Position numbers and translations under genes: made by a program. The notes under the pieces are model-generated. The model was given only the letters and a program-made list of their open reading frames with translations, searched no databases and was not told the DNA's origin. Shown here in pieces: positions 50,217 through 57,646 of a stretch of 64,000 bases of DNA. The stretch spans positions 124,001 to 188,000 of the forward strand of contig JAFKKN010000011.1 in assembly GCA_017305535.1 (NCBI GenBank), written 5' to 3'. This stretch comes from Hyphomicrobiales bacterium (lineage in GTDB: Bacteria; Pseudomonadota; Alphaproteobacteria; Rhizobiales; Xanthobacteraceae). How positions within the stretch are numbered: the first letter of the stretch is position 1; each line of letters opens with the position of its first letter.

Positions 50217-51824
50217 TCACATCCGAAGCACGCCAACGCGCGTTTCCTTGGGTGGCAACCGGCCGGCGAGATCGAGCAGCAGCGCCATCACGTTGCGGGT
50301 TTCCAGCGGATCGATCACCATGTCGCACCAGATGTTGCGTGCGAAGTTGTAGGCATTAGCGAAATCCTCGAACTGCTGGCGTACTGGCGCGCGATAGGCT
50401 TCGCGCTCCTCCTCGGTCCAGCTCGTCCCTTCGCGCTTGTGCACTTCGTCCCGCACCATGGCGAGCGTGTTCGCCGCCTGGTCCGGACCCATGATTGCGG
50501 AGCGGCCGTTCGGCCACATCATCATGGCGTTGGGTTTCATCGGGCGGCCGCACATCGACATGTAGCCGGCACCGTAGGAATTGCCGATGATAAGCGTGTA
50601 TTTCGGTACGTCGGCGCTGGCCATCGCGGTGATCATCTTGGCGCCGTGCTTGGAGATGCCGCCTTCCTCGGCCTCGCGGCCGACCATGAAGCCGGTGACG
50701 TCCGCCATGAACAGCAGCGGAATGCCGCGTTTGCAGCACAGATCGATGAAATGCGTCGCCTTCAGCGCGCTTTCGGAAAACAGCACGCCGTTGTTGCAGA
50801 CGATGCCGATTTCGAAGCCCATGATGCGGGCGAAGCCGGTGATCACCGTGTCGCCGTAAAGCGGCTTGAATTCGTGAAACTCGCTGCCATCCACCAGCCG
50901 CGCGATGATATCGCGGTTGTTGGTGGGAACGCGCGGATCGGCGCTGATGAGGCCGTAGATGTCTTTCGGATCGAAACGCGGCGGCCGTGGCTTCGCCACC
51001 TGCCAGCGTTGCTGTGGAATGTCGCCGAGATTGGCGACGATGTCGCGGGTGATGGCGATGGCGTGGCTGTCGTTCTCCGCGAGGTGATCGGTGACGCCGC
51101 TGATGCGGCTGTGCATCTCGCCGCCGCCCAGTTCCTCGACGCCGACTTCCTCCTTGGTCGCGGCATAGACGAGCTGCGGTCCACCGAGGAACATCGCGCC
51201 CTGATTACGCACGATCACGGTCTCGTCGCACAGCGCCGGCATGTAGGCGCCGCCGGCGGTGGAGGGGCCGTGCACGATGGCGATCTGCGGAATGCCTTCG
51301 CCGGACATGCGAATCTGGTTGTAGAAGATCGAACCGAACTGGCCCTCGTCCGGGAAAATGCCGGGCTGGTCCGGCAGGTTGGCGCCGCCGGATTGCACCA
51401 GCGTGATGCAGGGCAGGCGATGCTTCCAGGCGAAGTGCTGGGCGCGCACGTGCTTCTTGCAGGTGATGCCGTAGTAGGTGCCGCCCTTTACGGTGGCATC
51501 GTTGGCGATGATCATGCAGGGACGGCCGGAGACGATGCCGACGCCGGTGATGATGCTGGCGCCGGGCGGCACGCCCTCGTGCATGCCTTCGCCGGCCAAC
51601 TGGCTGAATTCAAGGAACGGCGAGCCGGGGTCCATCAGCGCGGCAATGCGCTCGCGCGGCAACAGTTGCTTGCGCTCCTTGTGCAGCCTGCGCGCACGCT
51701 CCGGACCGCCCAACATCGCGGCTGCGCGCCGTCGGTGCAGGTCGGCGATACGCTCGCGGTAGGCGCCTTCGTTGCGGCGATATTCGTCGCTGGTCGTCGA
51801 GATGTCCGATTTCATCACAGCCAT
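50217..51824 (-). CDS. Acyl-CoA carboxylase, carboxyltransferase subunit
   Basis: A 535-residue beta subunit of the MCC/PCC type. LVQSGGANLPDQPGIFPDEG, IVHGPSTAGGAYMPALCDE and the C-terminal VTGFMVGREAEEGGISKHGA and AGYMSMCGRPMKPNAMMMWP bind acyl-CoA and biotin. It differs from classic MCC beta in the DQPGIFPDEGQFG segment (usually with DEVFPDRxHFG), so it may belong to an atypical clade for an unusual acyl-CoA. Lies 12 bp after the acyl-CoA dehydrogenase gene and 18 bp before the biotin carboxylase gene. Confidence 0.91.
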   Translation of the reverse strand: MAVMKSDISTTSDEYRRNEGAYRERIADLHRRRAAAMLGGPERARRLHKERKQLLPRERIAALMDPGSPFLEFSQLAGEGMHEGVPPGASIITGVGIVSGRPCMIIANDATVKGGTYYGITCKKHVRAQHFAWKHRLPCITLVQSGGANLPDQPGIFPDEGQFGSIFYNQIRMSGEGIPQIAIVHGPSTAGGAYMPALCDETVIVRNQGAMFLGGPQLVYAATKEEVGVEELGGGEMHSRISGVTDHLAENDSHAIAITRDIVANLGDIPQQRWQVAKPRPPRFDPKDIYGLISADPRVPTNNRDIIARLVDGSEFHEFKPLYGDTVITGFARIMGFEIGIVCNNGVLFSESALKATHFIDLCCKRGIPLLFMADVTGFMVGREAEEGGISKHGAKMITAMASADVPKYTLIIGNSYGAGYMSMCGRPMKPNAMMMWPNGRSAIMGPDQAANTLAMVRDEVHKREGTSWTEEEREAYRAPVRQQFEDFANAYNFARNIWCDMVIDPLETRNVMALLLDLAGRLPPKETRVGVLRM

Positions 51825-51836
51825 TGCGGCAGGGTC

Positions 51837-53000
51837 CTAATAGCTGCGCGGCAAGCCCATGACGCGCTCGCCGATATAGTTGAGAAGCATTTCGCGGTTG
51901 AGCGGCGCGGTCTTCAACAGCCGCACCAGCGGATAGATATCGAAGATGCCGTATTCCTTGGTGAAGCCGTTGCCGCCGAAACATTGCAGCGCGATGTCCA
52001 CGGCCTTGGTGCCGGCGTCAGCGGCGGCGAGCTTCGCCATGTTGGAGAATTCGCCGGCCTCGCGGCCCTGATCGTAAACCCACGCGGCCTTGAGCGTCAT
52101 CAGCGAGGCCATCTCGACGTCGGTATAGGCGCTGGCGAGCGGATGTTGCAGGCCCTGATAGGCGCCGATCGGCGTGTTGTTGAACACCTTGCGGCCGCTG
52201 GCGTAGTCTACTGCGCGATTGAGCGCGTAGCGGCCGAGTCCGCAGCAGATCGACCCGACCAGGATGCGTTCGGGATTGAGGCTGTTGAACAGGATTTCGA
52301 AGCCGCGATCGATCTCGCCGACCGCATCTTCCGGACCGAGATCGACATCGTCGAAGAACAGTTGCCACTGGGTTTCCGGGGCGGGAATGCTGACCGGAAT
52401 ATATTGCTTGCTGACGCCCTTGGCCTTGAGATCGACGATGAACAGCGTGAAGCCGTCGGTCTTCCGCTTCACTTCGGTATGCGGAATGGTGCGCGCGACC
52501 ACCAGTACGTAATCGGAGCCGTCGGCGTCGGTGATGAAGGTCTTCTGGCCGTTCAGTGAAAAGCGGTCGCCGTTGCGTTTCGCGACCGACGTGATGCGGA
52601 TCGAATTGGTGCCGGCATCGGGTTCGGTGATCGCGAAGCAGAACCGGGTCTTGCCGGCGCAAGCATCGGGCAGATAGCGCTGCTTCTGCGCTTCGGTACC
52701 GTACTTGGCGATCAGGCCGAGGCTCATGGTGGCACCGACCACCAGGTTCAGAAGCGGGATGCCATTGTTGGAGAGCCCCTCGAGGAACAGGTGCATTTCG
52801 GTCATGCCCTGGCCGGCCCCGCCATATTGCTCCGGCACCATCATGCCGACGAAACCGTCCGCCGCGACCTTTTGATACAATGCGGCGGGAAACTCGCGCT
52901 TCTCCGCGCAGTCGAGCCAGTAGCGGCGATCGTACTGCTTGGCGACGCTGTTGCCGTAATCGAGAATCTGCTGCTGCTCGGTGGTGAGATCGAAATCCAT
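51837..53000 (-). CDS. Acyl-CoA dehydrogenase (first copy)
   Basis: A 387-residue flavoprotein: N-terminal helices MDFDLTTEQQQILDYGNSVA, FAITEPDAGTNS (flavin-binding, about residue 125), CFGGNGFTKEYGIFDIYPLV near residue 345. The usual C-terminal catalytic YEGT is absent (KTAPLNREMLLNYIGERV instead), so the base may be on helix G as in isovaleryl-CoA dehydrogenase, or the chemistry may differ. ATG at 53000 gives a standard N-terminus. It heads the five-gene operon that runs to 46531 and has a tandem operator upstream. Confidence 0.9.
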   Translation of the reverse strand: MDFDLTTEQQQILDYGNSVAKQYDRRYWLDCAEKREFPAALYQKVAADGFVGMMVPEQYGGAGQGMTEMHLFLEGLSNNGIPLLNLVVGATMSLGLIAKYGTEAQKQRYLPDACAGKTRFCFAITEPDAGTNSIRITSVAKRNGDRFSLNGQKTFITDADGSDYVLVVARTIPHTEVKRKTDGFTLFIVDLKAKGVSKQYIPVSIPAPETQWQLFFDDVDLGPEDAVGEIDRGFEILFNSLNPERILVGSICCGLGRYALNRAVDYASGRKVFNNTPIGAYQGLQHPLASAYTDVEMASLMTLKAAWVYDQGREAGEFSNMAKLAAADAGTKAVDIALQCFGGNGFTKEYGIFDIYPLVRLLKTAPLNREMLLNYIGERVMGLPRSY

Positions 53001-53055
53001 GGATCCGTTCCGCTGAATGCCGGGCGAGATTAGGGATAAGCCGCGACCATTGCAA

Positions 53056-53089
53056 TCTAACAACTGTTCAAAATCTAACAACTGTTAGA
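53056..53089. promoter_or_regulatory. Tandem operator upstream of acyl-CoA dehydrogenase operon
   Basis: Two inverted repeats sit side by side: TCTAACAACTGTTCAA (53056-53071, one arm mismatched) and TCTAACAACTGTTAGA (53074-53089, arms exact). Their centres are 18 bp apart and they lie 56-89 bp before the ATG at 53000. Tandem spacing of this sort permits two dimers on one face of the DNA. Confidence 0.75.
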
Positions 53090-53143
53090 ATTATGCCCAA
53101 AGAGCTTGATGGCTCGCTTGCGTCAAGTCGCTGCGATCAAGGT

Positions 53144-53563
53144 TCAGGCGCGTTTGAAGCGCGGCAGGGCGATGTCGTCCGAGACCGGCTCGCAGACCAG
53201 TTCGACCTCCATGTCGAATGTGACCTCGTCTGATCTACCGCCGGTATAGGTCGAGATCATCCGCGGGCCTTCGGCCAGTTCCACCAGCAGCACGGCATAG
53301 GGCACGTCGTTTTTGAAAGCCGGGCCGGGCGCGCGATGGACGACACTGAAGGAATGCACCTTGCCGCGCCCGCTGGCCGGGCGATGCGTCAGATTTTCGC
53401 CGCTACAATGGCGGCAGAACCCCTGCTGGTAAAACTGCACGTTGCCGCAATCGCCGCAGTGCTGGAGCAACAATTGGCCGTCGCGCAGGCCGCGCCACAG
53501 TGCGGCGGTATCTGCGTCGGGTGAGGGGAGCGGTTTGCGGGCAGCGTCTTCGAGCGAGATCAC
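53144..53563 (-). CDS. DUF35 / OB-fold zinc-ribbon protein, partner of the thiolase-like enzyme
   Basis: A 139-residue protein with an N-terminal zinc ribbon CGDCGNVQFYQQGFCRHC (four Cys, about residues 37-54) and an OB-fold half (GKVHSFSVVHRAPGPAFKND, then VPYAVLLVELAEGPRMIST). The start is GTG at 53563, overlapping the stop of the thiolase-like gene as GTGA. DUF35 proteins form complexes with thiolase-like enzymes; in steroid side-chain degradation such pairs act as retro-aldolases. Confidence 0.87.
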   Translation of the reverse strand: MISLEDAARKPLPSPDADTAALWRGLRDGQLLLQHCGDCGNVQFYQQGFCRHCSGENLTHRPASGRGKVHSFSVVHRAPGPAFKNDVPYAVLLVELAEGPRMISTYTGGRSDEVTFDMEVELVCEPVSDDIALPRFKRA

Positions 53564-54765
53564 AGCGTGTTCTCCGTGCCGAGAATGGTGGTGGCGTTGG
53601 TAGCGAAGCCGGCGCCGAGGCTGTGGACCAGCCCGAGTTCGGCGCCCGCGACCTGCCGCGCGCCGCATTCGCCGCGCAATTGCGCGACGACTTCGTGAAA
53701 GTGGAACAGCGAGCCGGGAATGCCGGAATGTGCGAAGGACAGGAGTCCGCCATGGGTATTGGAGGGAATCTGTCCGCCATAGGTCATCTGGCCGTCGGCG
53801 ACAAAGCGGCCACCTTCGCCCTTGGGGCAGAAGCCGAGGTCTTCCAGCATCATGATGACGGTGCCGGTGAAGCAGTCGTAAACACCGGCGGTGTGCATGT
53901 CCTTCGGGCCGTAGCCGGCCATGTCGTAGGCCCACTGGCTCGATTGCACCGCGCCGGTGGTGGTGAGCGAGGGCATCAGGAAGATATGCTCGTGGGTGTA
54001 GCACTCGCCGCCGCCGAGAATGTAGATCGGCTTTTCGATGCCGAGCGCTTTCGCGCGTTCGGCCGATGTCAGCACGAAGGCCGCGCCGCCGTCGGAAATC
54101 AGCGAGCAATCGAGCTTGCGATAGGGCGACGTCACCATCTTCGAGTTGAGCACGTCTTCGATGGTGATCGGCTCGGTCTGCTGGGCGCCGGGGGTGCGCG
54201 CCGCGTGCTGGCGCTGCGTCACCGCTACTTGCGCCAGTTGCTCCGGCGTGGTGCCGAATTCCTTCATGTGCCGATGCGCCGTCATCGCGAAGGTATTGGC
54301 GACCGGAATGCCGAACGGCATCTCGTATTGCTGGTCGCGGCTTTCGGTGAGCGAGCGCAATGCCAGTTCCGGCGTCAGGCCGGACAGCAGGCTGTCGCCG
54401 CCGACCACCAGCACGGTCTCGGCAAGGCCGCCGTGGATCGCAGCGGCGGCGATGCTGAACATGGTGGCGGCGGTCGCGCCCGACACCTGCAATGTGTTCG
54501 AGAACGTTGGCCGCACGCCGAAATATTCGCTGAAGGCAACGCTGAAGCGATGAAACTGCGCGGCCATCGCCGGGCTCGCCAGCACGCCGTCGATCTCGTT
54601 TTTCTGCATGCCGGCATCGGCCAGCGCCTGCTTGGCGGCAGCCGCGGCGAGCCACAGCGGGCTGCGCCCCGGCACCTTGCCGACCGGCGACAGCCCGATG
54701 CCGACGATGGCGACCTGTCCGCGCAATGAATTCTTGTGGCCCGCGAGGGCCGCAGCCTTGGTCAT
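53560..54765 (-). CDS. Thiolase-like protein without the nucleophilic cysteine
   Basis: A 401-residue thiolase-fold protein: VAIVGIGLSPVGKVPGRSPL at the N-terminus, NTLQVSGATAATMFSIAAAA at the position of the catalytic-Cys helix, and IPSNTHGGLLSFAHSG as the C-terminal His-containing loop. No Cys is present in the first helix region, where thiolases carry the acyl-accepting Cys. With its coupled DUF35 partner this resembles the SCP-x/Ltp2 aldolase group, which cleaves beta-hydroxyacyl-CoA without a covalent intermediate. An AGGAG site precedes the ATG. It follows an acyl-CoA ligase gene by 8 bp. Confidence 0.85.
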   Translation of the reverse strand: MTKAAALAGHKNSLRGQVAIVGIGLSPVGKVPGRSPLWLAAAAAKQALADAGMQKNEIDGVLASPAMAAQFHRFSVAFSEYFGVRPTFSNTLQVSGATAATMFSIAAAAIHGGLAETVLVVGGDSLLSGLTPELALRSLTESRDQQYEMPFGIPVANTFAMTAHRHMKEFGTTPEQLAQVAVTQRQHAARTPGAQQTEPITIEDVLNSKMVTSPYRKLDCSLISDGGAAFVLTSAERAKALGIEKPIYILGGGECYTHEHIFLMPSLTTTGAVQSSQWAYDMAGYGPKDMHTAGVYDCFTGTVIMMLEDLGFCPKGEGGRFVADGQMTYGGQIPSNTHGGLLSFAHSGIPGSLFHFHEVVAQLRGECGARQVAGAELGLVHSLGAGFATNATTILGTENTL

Positions 54766-54773
54766 GAAATCTC

Positions 54774-56330
54774 CTATTTCGCGGCGACGGAAGCTGTTTG
54801 CGTCAATCGCGCCTCAAGCTCGTGACGCTGCACCTTGCCGCTGGTCGAGCGCGGGAAGTCCGCGAAGTCGATGAAGTGGAATTGCCGCGGGCATTTGTAG
54901 CTGGCGAGATCGCGCCGGCACATCGCGGTCAGTTCGGCCTCGGTGAGGCTGTCGTCGCGGCGCGCGATGAACGCCACCGGCACCTCGCCCCACTTGGTAT
55001 CCTTGGTGCGCACCACGGCAGCCTCTGTGATGCGGGCATCGCTCATCAGTACGCGCTCGATCTCGGCCGGGTAGACATTCTCGCCGCCGGACTTGATCAT
55101 GTATTTGGCGCGATCGACGAAATCGAGCGTACCGTCGGCGTTGCGGCGGAACACGTCGCCCATGTGGAACCAGCCGCCACGAAAATCGCGCGCGTTGGTT
55201 TCATCGGCCTGCCAATAGCCGGAGAACAGCGTCGGGCCGCGAATGGCGAGTTCGCCGGGCTCACCGATCGCGACCTCGTTGTCATCGGGATCGACCAGCT
55301 TGATCTCGCAAAAGCTGCTTTGCTGCTTCGAAAGCCGGGTCGGCACATGGCCGATCGGGATCAGATTGGTGCTGGCCGGCGGCAGTCCGGTTTCGGTCGA
55401 GCCAAAGCTGTTGATGTAAGGTGCCTGTAGGAGTTGCGTAATGTCAGCGATGGCCTGCGGCGGCACCAGGTCCGCCATCGCGCCGCAGGTGCGTACGCCC
55501 TTGACGGTGACGGGGTTGGCGCGAAAACCTTCGACGAGAGCCTCCACCATGCCGGGAATCAGCACGAACCAGCCGATGCGGTAACGCGCGGCAGCGGACA
55601 AGAGTGGCGCGGCCTGAAAGCCATCAACGACAATCACGGTACCGCCGCGCAGCAAGGTGGCGAGGGCGTGGTCGGTGGAGGCCATGTGGAACAACGGTGC
55701 CCAGGCGACAAAGGATTCGTCGTGCGCGATGTTAAGTTCGGACGAGAATACCAGCGCGCGCGCCATCATTGCGCGATGCGAGATCACTGCGCCTTTCGGC
55801 AGGCCGGTGGTGCCGCTGGTATAGAGGATGACGAGGCCATCCTCCGGCTCCGCAGTGATCGGTGATGGCGCGCCGCTCTCAGCTTGCAGTGCTTGTTCGT
55901 AGTTCGCACCCAGCGTCACGACATCGCGGACCGATAGCGCGCCATCAAGCGGCGCCGCCAGTTCCGTTTCCGCGATCAGGAGTTTTGGCGAGACCAATTC
56001 GATGCAGTAGACCAGTTCGCGCTTCGACAGCCGCCAGTTGAGGCAAGCCGTGATGATGCCAAGTTGCGCGGCCGCCAGTTCAATCTCGAGATATTCGGGG
56101 CGGTTGCGCGACAGCAGGGCGACGCGGTCGCCGCGCGCGAGGCCACGCGCGGCCAGCATCGCGGTCGCGCGGTTCACCCGGCCGTTCAATTCTCCGTAAC
56201 CGATGATGCGGCCGTCGTGTTCGATGGCGGGCGCGTCCGGCTGGATCGCGGCGCGGCTGCGGAACAGGCTGCCGACCGTCGAGCTGGTGCCGGCGGCAAT
56301 CATTGGCGAACTCTTTTGCCCGTGGTCCAT
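54774..56330 (-). CDS. Acyl-CoA ligase (AMP-dependent synthetase)
   Basis: A 518-residue adenylate-forming enzyme: VILYTSGTTGLPKGAVISHR (about residue 168), INSFGSTETGLPPAS, FHMGDVFRRNADGTLDFVDR (about residue 395) and the late catalytic lysine region STSGKVQRHELE. ATG at 56330 is favoured by AAGGCGG 6 nt upstream; ATG at 56303 is an alternative. It heads the ligase / thiolase-like / DUF35 operon. Its upstream region contains an operator copy shared with the divergent crotonase gene. Confidence 0.9.
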   Translation of the reverse strand: MDHGQKSSPMIAAGTSSTVGSLFRSRAAIQPDAPAIEHDGRIIGYGELNGRVNRATAMLAARGLARGDRVALLSRNRPEYLEIELAAAQLGIITACLNWRLSKRELVYCIELVSPKLLIAETELAAPLDGALSVRDVVTLGANYEQALQAESGAPSPITAEPEDGLVILYTSGTTGLPKGAVISHRAMMARALVFSSELNIAHDESFVAWAPLFHMASTDHALATLLRGGTVIVVDGFQAAPLLSAAARYRIGWFVLIPGMVEALVEGFRANPVTVKGVRTCGAMADLVPPQAIADITQLLQAPYINSFGSTETGLPPASTNLIPIGHVPTRLSKQQSSFCEIKLVDPDDNEVAIGEPGELAIRGPTLFSGYWQADETNARDFRGGWFHMGDVFRRNADGTLDFVDRAKYMIKSGGENVYPAEIERVLMSDARITEAAVVRTKDTKWGEVPVAFIARRDDSLTEAELTAMCRRDLASYKCPRQFHFIDFADFPRSTSGKVQRHELEARLTQTASVAAK

Positions 56331-56503
56331 TTTCCGCCTTCCTCCGCGTCCGGCATCCGCCCCGTTCCGGACCGCGCTATAAGAGGCGCTTTGCCGCGCG
56401 CCCGCAAGGCCGTCCAAAAACGCCATCCATGTTTTGGAATATCATGAGTTGGCAGGTGTCGGGGGCAAGTCGGCGCTTGCGGCGCCGCGCGATCCCACAT
56501 AAA

Positions 56504-56521
56504 TTCTAACATCTGTTCGAA
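56504..56521. promoter_or_regulatory. Operator in the divergent ligase / crotonase promoter
   Basis: TTCTAACATCTGTTCGAA is an 18-bp dyad with one mismatched pair. It lies 174 bp before the ligase ATG (minus) and 106 bp before the crotonase ATG (plus), so one site may serve both directions. Confidence 0.7.
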
Positions 56522-56626
56522 AAAGTTTCCATAGCGGGTTGTTCGCTTTTTCGAGGCAGGGACCGATTTCACCGGCCTGGTGCGTGCGTTCTGCGTGAAA
56601 CAGGCCATCGACCGACGAGGACGCTG

Positions 56627-57436
56627 ATGTCGAACCGCTACGCTGCCTACACTAAACTGAAGCTCGATTATCCGTCGAAGCGAATCCTTCGGATTACCTT
56701 CGATCGCCCGGAAACCTACAATTCGGTTGATGCGGAAACCCACACCCAGATCACCAACATCTGGCGCGATATCAACGACGATCCGGATATCAACGCGGTG
56801 ATCGTCACTGGCGCGGGCAAGGCATTTTCCGCCGGCGGTGATTTCGAACTGATCAAGAGCCTTCTCGATAATCCGGTCGCACGCATGGCGACCTGGAAGG
56901 AAGCCAAGGACCTCGTCTACAACGTCATCAATTGCAACAAGCCGATCATTTCCGCGATCAATGGCGTCGCGGTCGGCGCCGGCCTCGTCGTCGGCATTCT
57001 GGCGGACGTATCGATCTGCGGCAAATCCGCCAAGATCGTCGACGGTCATACGCGGCTCGGCGTTGCGGCGGGCGACGTCGCCTGCATCATCTGGCCGCTG
57101 CTCTGCGGTCTGGCCAAGGCAAAATACTATCTCCTGACCTGCAAGCCGCTGTCCGGCGAGGAAGCCGAGCGCATCGGGCTGGTGTCGCTCTGCGTCGAGG
57201 ATGCCGAGTTGCAGAAGATCGCACTGGAAACGGCGGAAGACCTCGCCACCGGTGCGCAGAGCGCGATCCGCTGGACCAAGTATTCGCTGAACAACTGGCT
57301 GCGCGTGAACGGGCCGCTGTTCGACACCTCGACGGCACTGGAAATCCTCGGGTTCTCCGGACACGAAGCCCGTGAAGGCCTCGCCTCGCATCTCGAAAAG
57401 CGCAAACCGTCCTTCCCGCCGGAGTGCCCGGTCTAA
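56627..57436 (+). CDS. Crotonase-family protein lacking both hydratase glutamates
   Basis: A 269-residue enoyl-CoA hydratase/isomerase fold protein. The oxyanion segment AFSAGGDFELIK (about residue 66) is intact, but the catalytic positions read VAVGAGLVVGILADV (no Glu in place of GGGxE) and DGHTRLGVAAGDVA (no Glu in place of PEI). It therefore probably does not hydrate; decarboxylation, isomerisation, hydrolysis or ring opening are alternatives. GAGG precedes the ATG. It stands alone, divergent from the ligase operon. Confidence 0.85.
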   Translation: MSNRYAAYTKLKLDYPSKRILRITFDRPETYNSVDAETHTQITNIWRDINDDPDINAVIVTGAGKAFSAGGDFELIKSLLDNPVARMATWKEAKDLVYNVINCNKPIISAINGVAVGAGLVVGILADVSICGKSAKIVDGHTRLGVAAGDVACIIWPLLCGLAKAKYYLLTCKPLSGEEAERIGLVSLCVEDAELQKIALETAEDLATGAQSAIRWTKYSLNNWLRVNGPLFDTSTALEILGFSGHEAREGLASHLEKRKPSFPPECPV

Positions 57437-57500
57437 GGGTCTAAGAAAGAGTTAGGTGCTCAATGCTTCGAGCGCCTTCCAATTTTCCAAGGAAACACTT

Positions 57501-57626
57501 CGTCATGGCCGGGCATAGCCGTTCGAAGAACGGCGTCGCTTCGCTCGCCTATGTCCCGGCCATTCACGTCTTTCTTGCCGCAACTCCGTTAAGACGTGGA
57601 TGGCCGGAATAAATCCGGCCATGACG
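57501..57626. repeat. Composite palindromic intergenic repeat (CGTCATGGCCGG family)
   Basis: The outer ends CGTCATGGCCGG and CCGGCCATGACG are exact 12-bp inverted repeats. An inner CCGGCCATTCACGTCTT pairs with AAGACGTGGATGGCCGG. It lies between the convergent crotonase and acyl-CoA synthetase genes. Elements of this form are, from memory, abundant in Bradyrhizobium and Rhodopseudomonas genomes. Confidence 0.8.
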
Positions 57627-57646
57627 GTGGTGAGCTTGTGTGGTCG

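Noticed and set aside
48201-51824. Calling the carboxylase methylcrotonyl-CoA carboxylase (leucine pathway)
   Set aside because: No HMG-CoA lyase is in the window and the carboxyltransferase departs from the usual MCC motif, so a specific substrate is not supported.
48864-52559. A 1231-codon open frame on the plus strand
   Set aside because: It lies antisense to three well-supported genes (biotin carboxylase, carboxyltransferase, acyl-CoA dehydrogenase) and its translation shows no domain, only His/Arg/Gly-rich composition typical of the mirror of GC-rich codons.
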